64,000 nucleotides of DNA from contig NC_081824.1 of NCBI RefSeq assembly GCF_030867095.1, positions 145,543,433 through 145,607,432 on the forward strand, given 5' to 3'. The translations under genes were made by a program, and so were the position numbers. This document shows positions 46,701-56,067 of the stretch, piece by piece. Source of the stretch: Alligator mississippiensis. Taxonomy: Eukaryota > Chordata > Crocodylia > Alligatoridae. The notes beneath the pieces were generated by a model, which was not told the DNA's origin, did not search any database, and saw only the letters and a list, made by a program, of their open reading frames with translations. How positions within the stretch are numbered: the first letter of the stretch is position 1; each line of letters begins with the position of its first letter.

Positions 46701-49700
46701 TTTTTTAGATACTGCTGCTGGTTCGCAATCCAAAAGATACAGCTGTCTCTTACTTTCATTTTTACAATGATATGCCTTTACTTCAATCCTTCAACACATG
46801 GGATGAGTACTTTACAGCTTTTATGAATGGAAAATGTGCGCTCCATTTTTTGGAAGCTATTCAGATTACTTGGTATCTAGGCTATGCTTGGCACTGGGCT
46901 TCAGGAAAACCAAAGCCAGTTTCTAATATCAGTTGCCCTATTATCATTTGAAAATAAATTCACTGTGGATACGTCTACACATCACCCTACAGTGACATTG
47001 TTACTGTGCCTTGCTTCATACTTTCTTTTGGAAGTACTAAAGCATGGCACAGTAACTGCCCATACTGTGCTGTGCACGCAGAATATGGTTAATTCTCACT
47101 GCTAAAACAGGGGAGTATGCCATTATGGTGAAATAGCTGCCAGTCATGTGTAGACCCATGTCATCCTAAGGTGATGTAGCACATTGCTATGGTGATGTAG
47201 GGTGATGTGTAGCTGTGCCCTACTTGTATTAGGGTTGTGCTCGATTTATAGTGGTGAAATGTGAAATCAGACTCTGGCTTCAGAAATCACTAAACTCATT
47301 ATTAGCTGACTAACTCCCTCTAGGGTCTTAGGTAAATTGCTTAGGGTAGAATTTTATTTCTTTTCAGTTGTCTAAGTCACAATTTTTTAGTTGTCTACGT
47401 GGCACTTTTGTCACTTGCACACAGTAGCCATACACGTGTGTGCACATATATATTTGCACAGAGTAAATCCTGGATTACTTAGATCTGGGTGGTTCACAAC
47501 CTATGTATTTTGCAGCACAGATTGCTGAATTAAGGGTATGCTACTTGGCTGCTTGCTGCAACTTTTACTTTAGGGGCTACTGCTTCTCCAGCTGGCTGGA
47601 GCTTATCAGTGGTTCTGCATAGCTGATCAGAGAAGTGGCACAGTTTGAAGTAAAAGCTGCAGAAAATAGCTGGAGCACCTCAAAGGGCCTGCACAGCTGT
47701 TTGCTTCAACTATATATACCTCCATCTAGTTTGGAAACCCTTATATTTGCAGGGGGATAAGGATAAGGGGATAATCCTGATAATCTTACTGTGATAAGTA
47801 AGTATTCCTGATAGGTAAGTAATCCTGATATGTATTCACTGTGTAAATGGATCTATGCACAAGATGTTAGCTTAGAAATTCAAATCTGATGAATCAACTC
47901 AAAATAACTTCACACAATACACATAACTGATTTTTTTTCTCATCTATGTATAATGTATTTGCTGTTTAGAAGGCTAAATGCTATCTACTGTTTCATATCT
48001 TTCAATAGCAATCTTTCAATCTATCAATACCTTAAGTGATCAGAGGAAGCAGACAGCTGGGGACTAAAATGTTTTCTTGTCTTGCTGTCCAGCTTGTTCA
48101 CTAGATTGCCATGGTAATTAAGAATCACTTCCACACAGCTGGGGTGGTAGCAAATGGATGGTGAGACCATGTATTATTCCTGCTTAAAAGCAGCGGTGTA
48201 ATGTATTGCCCTAGTTCTTTCTTCAGATCCTGTTAACTTGCACTGAAAAGCCAGCCTATCCTTACAAAAGAAGTATATGCTGGAAGTAACAGGACACCAT
48301 CTCAATCAATTTCCCATTTCATTACTCTTACATTTTTAATATTTTCTCTCCTTGTTTTCTGTAGTGACCTGGGGCTCCTATTTTGAGTATTTAATTGAAT
48401 GGAACAATTATATTGCTGATGACCATGTTATGGTGATAACCTATGAAGAAATGAAAGAAGTGAGTTATTGCCATTTAAGAGAAGTTTTATTTTGAATTTT
48501 ATTTAGTATTTGCTACAGGAATACTTCATAAGTAGTAATAAGGTCACTACTAAGCCCATAAGCCTTTTCCCCACCTAAGTATAACTCAAACCAGAAAATA
48601 ATTGCTTTATTCTACCTTTCAGTAAAAAACATTTTTTGAGCTCTTTGTACTGAAAAACGAAATCCCACAATGAAAAAATGTTTTTAGAGTTGTGATGAAA
48701 ACCTCTCTTGATTAAACAAATAATAACTTTTTGTTTAAAAGGATTAAAAAAAAAAAGACAGTTATCACTGAGGAAATGTTGCTGGGGATTTTTTAACCCA
48801 GTTATCCTTGCCCCTGGAAAGTGGGACTCAAATTCACCTTAGCCTTGGTGTAGGCTCAAATGCACCTTAGCTTTGGTGCAGACTTTCTATGCAAAAGCAA
48901 ATTATGAAGACAAGAGCATCACTGAAACCTGAATCCAAAGGCAGAGGTACTTTTGAATATATGAGGCATACATCTACTACTTTTCACCATTTCGAATTAA
49001 TTTTCTGGGAAAATGATCCTCAAAAGCCAAAGTCAGTAAGTTGCTGTAACAATGATCCTCTTTCATCAGCCTTATACATTCCCTAGGTTTTGTGTAAAAT
49101 CCTTGAAAATCAGTGGCTTAAAAACAAGGAACACCTAAAGTTCCCATTGGCTCCATGAACGGTGGAAAGCAGGTGGCATTTCTGAAAATCAGGTTCAATA
49201 GTCGAACTGCTCAAATCTTTTCGTTCTTGCTCTAGGAAAACTTTGATTGTCTGCAAGGGAAAATTTTGCCTAAGAGCACTAGGATAAAGCTATATATAGT
49301 AGGTCTGTGCAAAGTGGCTAGTATTTGCTTCAGATTCAAATTTGGCTGATTCGGGGGACAGTGGTTCAATTTGGTGATTTGACTCACTGTCCCGTATTTA
49401 TTTGGCTGAACCTGATTTGGAGATTCGGCCATCGAACAGGGCCCATCCCCCGCCCTCTCGCTCAGCCCTATCAATGGCTGCCATGAGCCCCCAGAGTCCC
49501 TGATGGCTGCTGCAGCAGTGGGTGAGTGCAGGGCTTTTTAAAATTTTTTTAAGCCCCAGGGTGCTGGGGCCAGGCAGGGCAGCCATTGTTGGGGCTGGGA
49601 GAGCAGGCAGGGGTTGGGGGCACTCAGGGGGGCTTGGGCAGCAGGCAGGGGATGGAGCGGGTGTCCCCCCATAGCTCCTTCCCCTCTTCTCTAGCCCCAC

Positions 49701-52700
49701 TCCCTGCTACTTACTGGCATGGAGCCCAGGTTCAGCTCCCTGGGGCGGTGAATGGGGACTGCCTGAATCTCCAAATCTCTGAATCTTTTCCGAATTGATT
49801 CAGAGAGGTTGAATTGATTTGGACATTTTTATTGGTCTCCTGAGTCAATTTGGATTCGGAGATTTGGCCACCGAATTGGCCTGAATCTCTTCTGAATCGA
49901 ACCAGCAACCAAAGCTTTGCACAGGCCTAATATATAGTCTTGTTTATCCAAACCTCATGCAAGGAGTTGAAACCTAAATGAATGTAAAGTGTGCAAAATA
50001 CTGATGGAACATACAAATTCATTTACCTATGTCCCAGGGGAACTGGGATGCCGGAAGAACCCCAGGGCAGCAAAGGCTCCCACTTACCACCCGCAGAGCC
50101 GGAAGAGCTGAAGGGAGCGCGCACGCCGAGAACGCTGACACAGATAATCAGCCAGGCATTTATCCGGCTGCAGCAGAGTAGCGGGGGCGGAGGACGCCTC
50201 CCAGGAAGAACAAAAGGCGGCCCCACCGAAGCGGCGGGGCGGATGAGAGAAGGCGACCGGAGGAGCGAGTGGGATCGAGAAGAGGAGCAGCCGCCACACA
50301 CGGCGGCAGAGAGAGGAAAGGGCAGAGCCAGAGCTGGCTCCGAGAGATGGAGCGGAGCAACCGGCAGCAGCGCTGGTGGAAGGGCCAGCGCGTCAGTTAC
50401 CGGCAGAGCCGGTGAAGAAACCGGCTACAGCACCAGCGACAGAGCCGGAGGAGGAGCCGACTGGGCAGCAGGCAGCAGAGCAGGTGGGGAACCCGACTAT
50501 AACACCGGCCACAGAGCCAGAGAAGGAGCTGACAGGACAGCAGACAGCAGAGCCAGTGAGGAAACTGGCTGCTGCACTCACAACAGAGCTGGAGGCGCTG
50601 ATTGGGTGACGGGCAGCAGAGTGAGTAAGGAAACCCATTGCCTCACAAGCGGCAGGAACCGCGGAGTACCCGGCTGCCTTGGAGGCGGTAGCATCGGTGA
50701 AGTAACCGATCTCATTGCAGACAAAAGAGCTAGCAGAGGAACCGGCTGCATCACGGGCTGCAGGATTGGAGCAAGTGCCGGGGCAAAAGGGCCAGGCTGG
50801 CGTCCCAGTGAGCCAGACTCCTGGCTTGAAGGCCAACACTGACGACTGGAAAATCAGGGATGGAAGAGGGCCGGCCAAGAACTACGTGGAAGACAGAGGA
50901 GGTAGGGCCTAAGGTGGCGAGTGGCTGGGGTGTAGGGGAGGACGGAGCCCCAAGACTACCTGCCAAGAAACGCGCCGGCTCTAGTGGTGACCCCAAGGGA
51001 GGACCGCCCCCACTGAAGTTACATTCAAAGTCGTGGCAGGTGAGTTCAGGGGTCCTCCCGACGTCAGCAGGGGTAACCTCTGGGGTCCACCTGTGAGCCC
51101 AGGGCACATAAGACCTGGGGCCCGGGCAAGGGTGGATCAGGGACACCTCGTAAAGCGAAGGTGGGTACAAAGTGGTGCATTGGCCGGGAACATGGAAGAC
51201 CCAGACATGGCAGCTTATGCCAGTGCCCAACCCATGCCTATGACCACGGCTGATGTTCTTGGCCAGAACTTGCGGGCCCTCACCCAAATCCTCGATTCCC
51301 AGCAGCAGATGTTCGACCGCCAACAGGAATGGCTCTGACATAGCCAGGTGTCATTTAAAATGCCGAAAATGATGAAGGATGACGACCCTGAGGCTTACAT
51401 CGAAGCCTTTGAGCGCCAGGCCCTGATGACAGGCCTTCCCCAGGACTACTGGGCCAGCCAGTTGGGGGCCTTGGTTGTGGGTAAGGCCCAGGCTGCTTAT
51501 CGGGCCATCCCGAGAGATGAGGCCCAAAACTACGAATGGGTGAAACAGGCAATACTTTATCGGCTGGAGATCAGCCCTGATCACTATCAGTGCCTGTTTC
51601 AGGCCAGAAAAGGGCCCGACAAGAGACGACCCCGGGTACTACTGCAGCTGCTACGAGACCTTCTTGACAAATGGGTGAACCCCGTGGGGTCCGACCGTGA
51701 GGACTTGGCAGATCAGATCGTCCTTGAGCAATTCCAGGATGACCTGGAGGAAAGAACGCAGTGCTGGTTCCAGCAACACTCCCCGCAGAATTGTGAAGAG
51801 GCTTTGAAGCTGGCAGAGGCTTTTGCGGCGGCGGAGGCGAGCTATCCAAAGGAAAGGGGAAGCCTGGGACCGATGCTGGTAGCGCCTAAGGAAACAGGAT
51901 GGCGGCGTCCCCCTATTTGGGGGGCTGGCAGGGATGTGGTGTGCTTCTGCTGTGGGCAGAATGGGCACCTATCCCGAGAGTGCCCCAGTCAGCCCGCGGA
52001 GCAGTGGGTCCCGGCGGACAAACCCCGAGGCTTCCCCGATCGGCGCCGTGGCCTGGAGGTAGATGAACCCTTGGATTGCAGCTATGCCAGCTGTGAGGGG
52101 AACATAATATGGAGTCGCCCGATCGTTAAGGCCTGGGTGGATGGACGCCCAGTGCAGGCCACTCTTGACTCAGGGTGTGCTCAATCCCTGATAAGGGCTG
52201 ATATGGTTTGTTGGCAAGCGGGAAGAAAGGTCCCGCCAGTGACGGTGGCCTGCCTCCATGGAGAGGTTGAGCGTATAGGATGACAGTGGGTCCAGCTACG
52301 CGTCATGGAACACCAGGGGGAACTCCTGGGGGGGTGGTGCCTAAACTGGCATGTGAGATGCTGCTAGGCAGGGATTGGACACCCATTTATGATGTACTGG
52401 AGTGAGTGAGAAACGTGGAGCAAGCTCGCAAAAGAATGGGGACTAGTGAAGGATGGTTGGGCGAGGCCGAGGAGGACCCCAACGCCACTGAGGAATCCAC
52501 AAGCCTCGACTTAGATGATATCGCCAGCAGCAGACAGTTTCAGGAGGCGCAGGTCGAGGACCCCGAGCTCAGAACCCTCTGGAGACAAACCCACGAGGCC
52601 GGGGATGAGGCCGGACCATCAACAGAAGAGCGCCCCAAGGCATCTTGATGGGGGGGTTGTGTCCCAGGGGACCTGGGACACTGGAAGAACCCCGGGGCAG

Positions 52701-55700
52701 CAAAGGGTCCCACTTATCACCCGCAGACCCGGAAGAGCTGAAGGGAGCGCTCACGCCGAGAACGCTGACGCGGGTAATTAGCTGGGCGTTTATCTGGCTG
52801 TGGCAGAGTAGCAGGGGCGGAGGACACCTCCCAGGAAGAACAAAAGGCGGCCCCACTGAGGTGGCGGGGCGGATGAGAGAAGGAGACCGGAGGAGCAAGT
52901 GGGAGCAAGAAGAGGAGCAGCCGCCACACACAGTGGCAGAGAGAGGAAAGGGCGGAGCCACAGCCGGCTCCGAGAGATGGAGCGGAGCAACTGGCAGCAG
53001 CGCTGGTGGAAGGGCCAGCGTGTCAGTTACCGGCAGAGCCGGTGAAGAAACCGGCTACAGCACCAGCGACAGAGCCGGAGGAGGAGCCGACTGGGCAGCA
53101 GGCAGCAGAGCAGGTGGGGAACCCGACTATAACACCGGCCACAGAGCCAGAGAAGGAGCTGACAGGACAGCAGACAGCAGAGCCAGTGAGGAAACTGGCT
53201 GCTGCACTCACAACAGAGCTGGAGGCGCTGATCAGGTGACGGGCAGCAGAGTGAGTAAGGAAACCCATTGCCTCACAAGCGGCAGGAACCGCGGAGTACC
53301 CGGCTGCCTTGGAGGCGGTAGCATCGGTGAAGTAACTGATCGCATTGCAGGCAAAGGAGCTAGCAGAGGAACCGGCTGCATCACAGGCTGCAGGATTGGA
53401 GCAAGTGCTGGGGCAAAAGGGCCAGGCTGGCGTTCCAGTGAGCCAGACGCCTGGCTTGAAGGCTAACATTGACGACTGGAAAATCAGGGATGGAAGAAGC
53501 CTGGCCAAGAACTACGTGGAAGACAGAGGAGGTAAGGCCTAAGGTGGCAAGTGGCTGGGGTGTAGGGGAGGACGGAGCCCCAAGACTACCCGCCGAGAAA
53601 TGCGCCGGCTCTGGTGGTGACCCCAAGGGAGGACCCCCCCACTGAAGTTACATTCAAAGTCGTGGCAGGTGAGTTCAGGGGTCCTCCCGACGTCAGCAGG
53701 GGTAACCTCTGGGGTCCACCCGTGAGCCCAGGGCACATAAGACCTTGAGCCCGGGCAAGGGCGGCGCAGGGACACCTCGTGGAGCGAAGGTGGGTACAAC
53801 CTACAATGGACTTTTGCAAACCAGGAGTTTGCATGGCTTCCTATTATTATGCTGACATACCACAAAGCATAATAGATCCAAGAATACAAAGATGGTAATC
53901 ATCTGGTGGAAAAAGCACTTTTAGTTTGCAGTTTGGACAAGGTCAATGAGGGGTGATTTAAAGAATTAAAATTGCACAAAACTTGGGCAATCTCATTTCT
54001 CCTATGCCTGTTATTTACTACCTAAGTCCAGTACTAAATTCATTCAATGAGAAATCACCACTATACAATGCATACACACATTGGAGGTAGTTGACATTTT
54101 TCCATCAGAAAACTCCTCCAGCACAAAATACTTTTATAACAGATTCAAAATATTCCATAAGAACACACAGAGGGTACCAGTACCTTTGACAGAAACCAGG
54201 ACAGCAAATAGCTGGGCCACTGACCAGCCTGCATGATTTCCTGTTGCTAACCCATCTACATATGTCCTGGTGCTCCTAGGCTGGCCCCAACAATAATGCT
54301 GGACCTTCCCAGTCTCCAAGCACCTGGATTCTCAGCGGCTCACCTGGAGAGCTACTGGGAAGCCTGAGCATAGAGGCTCTTCATCTGCCATAGTTTGGGC
54401 TTCCAGGCTGTCTTGGTCTCAAGCTCTTCAGGACAGACTTGGGAGCCCAAGGTCCCTAATATGCTTCCAATTGGTTTGCAAAAGGAAGCTTTCTAATTGT
54501 ATTGACTTTAGTAGACCCTCTATGCAGAACCAACAGATTGTAGAGAACTCCTTCCAAGTTGTTCTCATGGGAGCACTTTGCGCTGCCTTTTACTTCAGCA
54601 TTCCTGGGTGTATGAACATGCACAAGTAAACTCTCAGTTGTAATGATACCAAGTGGCAAAAAGTTGTAATGAAATCAACTAAGTTACATGGCATAACTTA
54701 GAGTTCAGTCCGGCTTTCTGTGTCTTAGCACTTATTTGGACAAAGAGCTCCACAGAAAACACACAGATGCCTCTCCTCATGTGGAAAAACCTCCCTGTTT
54801 TCATGAGTAATGAATTTGGGACTAGACCCACTGGGCATATATTCCCTGTATATTAAAATGCTTAGAATTCTTACAATGCTTAAGACATACAGACAGTTTT
54901 TACAGTCAGTCTGCTATGTATGAGCTGACAGAGATATTAATATAGTCATTCTACAGGCACAATACAAATAGATCTTCCTTTCTTTAGAACCAGACTTTGG
55001 GAATGAAAAAGATAGCTGAATTCCTTGGATTCTCCCTCAGTGATGATGAGATCCAGACCATTGCAGAGAAGAGCACCTTCAAAGCTATGAAAGAGAAATC
55101 CCCAGAAACCCATGGCTTGTTTGGAAAAATTATCTTCCGTAAAGGTAAATTCAGTGGTATAACAAGAAAAGTTAGCATCTGAGGCAGACACTTTGGGCAG
55201 GCTGGGGGACAAGCATGTGGTTCTAAGAGCAGAAGCAGGTTCTGAGAGGTCAGGCAGAGGTGTGGACTCTGAGAGCAATGTTTATGATCAGCTTACAATT
55301 TTAAAGCTGTCTTTGGATGAAAAGCTACATACAGACTTGAGGTCAAATACAAAGTAGTATAAATGGATGTAGCTTCATGTGGGTCAAAGGAATTGTACTA
55401 ATTTATTACAGCTTTATACATGGTAATGTATTTATTTTTTAATTAAACTTGGATTTTCCTTTCAACCTTTGCTGCAGTTTAAAAATCCATCAGAATCTGA
55501 GGGAACCTCCAAAATTCTGTAACAACTCCCAAACTGTATACCCAACTGACAAAAAATAATCCTGAGCCATTAACAAATGGCATTAACACATCTCATTAAC
55601 AAATCTTGTATATAACAAATTGGAGGTTTGTAATGCAAAATATTTCACAGCTATGGTATGACCAAAATGATAAAAAAGAATTTAAAGAATTATGGCAGTT

Positions 55701-56067
55701 TTTTTGAATTCCCAATGTGTAGAATAGCTTCTTCTATTTACGTCTTATATTGTTGAAAAAAAGTCTCAGGCCAGAGGCCACAAATGTAGATTTACCAAAC
55801 CAAATGACATATTTTTAGGAATATGGATGGATGTTTACACATTGTGATGTGCCAAAAATATCAATTTACAATGGTAAGTTATTACTAACTTCAGCCAAGA
55901 AATGATAATGATGTATTTATATATTTGTGGTTGCAGGAATTGTTGGTGGCTGGAGAGAGTTCTTTACTGAAGCTCAGAACAAAGAAATGGACAGAAAATT
56001 TGAAGAGTGTTTAGGAGGAACTAAGATTGGAGAAAAGATAAAATATGGAATATACTGCAAGGCTTGA
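37574..56067 (+). CDS. SULT6B1: SULT6B1-type cytosolic sulfotransferase, copy 2 (7 exons, 316 aa)
   Basis: Exons: 37574-37778, 39091-39236, 45268-45357, 46709-46835, 48365-48459, 54988-55144, 55937-56067; 951 nt, 316 aa plus TGA. All introns GT-AG with closing phases. Motifs: PAPS loop YPKTGTNW, catalytic His131 ([11 protein letters not shown]), [13 protein letters not shown] (R153, S161), and C-terminal [12 protein letters not shown] (272-283), where the usual GxxGxxK reads G-x-x-G-x-x-R. The ends match SULT6B1: [22 protein letters not shown], and IKYGIYCKA at the C-terminus. Exons 3-7 have the same lengths as copy 1; exon 1 is 3 nt and exon 2 9 nt longer. Introns are 1312, 6031, 1351, 1529, 6528 and 792 nt; the two 6-kb introns are swollen by LTR, CR1 and Gypsy insertions. 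No stop or frameshift seen, so I take it as functional. Same role as copy 1: PAPS-dependent sulfation in the cytosol, substrate unknown. Confidence 0.92.
37779..38966. other. Intron 1 of SULT copy 2
   Basis: AT-rich intronic DNA; no transposon end or gene recognised. Confidence 0.5.
38967..39001. repeat. (GTT)n(ATT)n microsatellite
   Basis: Compound trinucleotide run in intron 1 of SULT copy 2, about 90 bases before exon 2. Confidence 0.85.
39091..39236 (+). CDS. SULT6B1: SULT copy 2, exon 2
   Basis: 146 nt, acceptor tttttttcag, donor TTTCAG|gtcagc. Completes GTNW and ends [10 protein letters not shown]. Nine bases longer than in copy 1, in the acidic linker. Confidence 0.92.
39686..39795 (-). 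mobile_element. CR1 LINE 3' fragment
   Basis: Starts ggatcataggatcatagg and continues ggaagggatctc...cctgctcaagg, a minus-strand CR1 3' end. In intron 2 of SULT copy 2. Confidence 0.65.
40367..40372 (+). promoter_or_regulatory. TATA box of the solo LTR
   Basis: CCCTTATAAAGCTC, about 180 bases into the LTR; typical placement for an LTR promoter, used here only for orientation. Confidence 0.5.
40843..41071. repeat. 59-bp tandem repeat in the LTR
   Basis: Unit starts at 40843, 40902, 40961 and 41020 (exact 59-bp period): TTATTGAGTAGCCCAG...GGGGGAGCGCCATTGTACG. Units differ by one to three bases, the last being partial. Confidence 0.92.
41896..42897. other. Intron 2 of SULT copy 2, unassigned
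   Basis: AT-rich intronic DNA; no gene or transposon end seen. Confidence 0.45.
42900..44460 (-). mobile_element. CR1 LINE, old, split by an insertion
   Basis: The minus-strand 3' end (cataggaaagtagggctggaag) runs to about 43115. RT-region sequence resumes at about 44075 and continues to 44460, where a readable piece is [20 protein letters not shown] and [14 protein letters not shown]. Between them about 950 bp are unrelated to CR1. Many interruptions. Confidence 0.7.
43120..44070. mobile_element. Unclassified insertion inside the CR1
   Basis: About 950 bp between two CR1 segments. It contains TGTAGCAGAGAGG near 43163, GAATAAAGACAATTATTG near 43680 and an end-like ATTGTGACA near 43732, which together look LTR-like, but the flanks give no target duplication. 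Family not determined. Confidence 0.35.
44461..45267. other. Intron 2 of SULT copy 2, distal part
   Basis: An inverted repeat AGACAGAAC...GTTCTGTCT spans about 44461-44548. The rest is AT-rich with no gene. Confidence 0.4.
45268..45357 (+). CDS. SULT6B1: SULT copy 2, exon 3 (catalytic His)
   Basis: 90 nt, acceptor aattaaag, donor GCTAAG|gtgaat. Carries His131. FTHL of copy 1 is TTHI here. Confidence 0.92.
45935..46520. mobile_element. Interspersed repeat, family uncertain
   Basis: Starts near TTACTAGCAAATTGCCC and ends GACAGACAGACTGAGCCTTTTATTATATTA. A C-rich middle. The GACAGACA run and the ATTATATTA end look like a non-LTR or Penelope-like tail; I cannot settle the class. Confidence 0.4.
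46709..46835 (+). CDS. SULT6B1: SULT copy 2, exon 4 (PAPS 3'-phosphate site)
   Basis: 127 nt, acceptor ttttttag, donor GGAAAAT|gtgcgc. Encodes [18 protein letters not shown] and [13 protein letters not shown]. Confidence 0.92.
46967..47220. mobile_element. Harbinger-type MITE (Chompy-like)
   Basis: Left GGATACGTCTACACATCACC and right ggtgatgtgtagctgtgccc are inverted repeats. 254 bp, in intron 4 of SULT copy 2. Confidence 0.65.
47221..48364. other. Intron 4 of SULT copy 2, distal part
   Basis: No gene or recognised element, apart from short GATAAG/GATAATCCTG repeats near 47755-47830. Confidence 0.45.
48365..48459 (+). CDS. SULT6B1: SULT copy 2, exon 5
   Basis: 95 nt, acceptor ttttctgtag, donor AAAGAA|gtgagt. 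Encodes [20 protein letters not shown] and the TYEEMKE end. Confidence 0.92.
48460..49299. other. Intron 5 of SULT copy 2, proximal part
   Basis: AT-rich DNA, no element recognised before the target duplication at 49292. Confidence 0.45.
49300..49929. mobile_element. hAT-like nonautonomous element with perfect 8-bp duplication
   Basis: Termini TAGGTCTGTGCAAAG and ctttgcacaggccta; perfect duplication ATATATAG at 49292-49299 and 49930-49937. 630 bp, with short inverted ATTCGG/CCGAAT motifs in the ends and a GC-rich middle. The same family begins at 63823. Confidence 0.8.
50030..51169 (+). repeat. 5' LTR of the Gypsy element
   Basis: TG...CA ends. Contains a 72-bp tandem repeat (units from 50406, 50478, 50550, and a partial one from 50619). 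Confidence 0.88.
50406..50640 (+). repeat. 72-bp tandem repeat in the LTR
   Basis: About 3.2 units of the pattern GAGCCGGTGAAGAAACCGGC...GGCAGCA. Repeated in the 3' LTR from about 53036. One frame stays open across the units with a 24-residue period rich in Pro, Thr and Glu. Confidence 0.8.
51173..51190 (+). other. Primer-binding site complementary to tRNA-Gly (GCC)
   Basis: TGGTGCATTGGCCGGGAA, three bases past the 5' LTR. As I know the vertebrate tRNA-Gly(GCC) 3' end plus CCA, all 18 bases are complementary. Confidence 0.8.
51193..52283 (+). pseudogene. Gag (SCAN-like capsid, CCHC knuckle) and start of protease, fossil
   Basis: The capsid segment shows the SCAN-type helices: [20 protein letters not shown], then [20 protein letters not shown] and [12 protein letters not shown] zinc knuckle [14 protein letters not shown] follows, then the protease signature [12 protein letters not shown]. 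Gmr1-like Gypsy gags are the accepted source of the vertebrate SCAN domain, which supports the family call. Downstream, near 52510-52600, sequence resembles the stretch before an integrase zinc-binding domain, in line with the Gmr1 order of integrase ahead of RT. Confidence 0.75.
52647..52659 (+). other. Polypurine tract
   Basis: TGATGGGGGGGTTG directly before the 3' LTR, where plus-strand priming occurs in this family. Confidence 0.6.
52660..53798 (+). repeat. 3' LTR of the Gypsy element
   Basis: Direct repeat of 50030-51169, preceded by the purine tract and followed by the ACCTA duplication. Confidence 0.88.
53804..54987. other. Intron 5 of SULT copy 2, distal part
   Basis: AT-rich intronic DNA after the Gypsy element; no gene or transposon end recognised. 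Confidence 0.45.
54988..55144 (+). CDS. SULT6B1: SULT copy 2, exon 6
   Basis: 157 nt, acceptor ttctttag, donor CGTAAAG|gtaaat. Encodes [17 protein letters not shown] through FGKIIFRK. Confidence 0.92.
55937..56067 (+). CDS. SULT6B1: SULT copy 2, exon 7 (C-terminus)
   Basis: 131 nt, acceptor ggttgcag, ends TGA. Encodes [18 protein letters not shown] to IYCKA. The nearest clear AATAAA I saw downstream is at 57215-57220; a closer noncanonical signal is possible. Confidence 0.92.

Larger units (their letters stand above)
50030..53798 (+). mobile_element. Ty3/Gypsy (Gmr1-like) LTR retrotransposon fossil
   Basis: Fossil. LTRs at 50030-51169 (1140 bp) and 52660-53798 (1139 bp), both TGTCCCAGGG to GGGTACA, inside a perfect 5-bp duplication ACCTA (50025-50029 and 53799-53803). 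The primer site, a SCAN-like capsid with a CCHC knuckle, the start of an aspartic protease and a purine tract are visible. Reverse transcriptase is not, so it is broken, with several breaks. The LTRs differ at very roughly 6% of positions by hand count; with the slow crocodilian clock that suggests tens of millions of years. It lies in intron 5 of SULT copy 2, same strand. Confidence 0.85.

Noticed and set aside
49991-50842. 283-codon frame at the 5' LTR
   Set aside because: Product of the CG-rich tandem repeats in the LTR; Gly/Arg/Ala-rich and starts outside the element.
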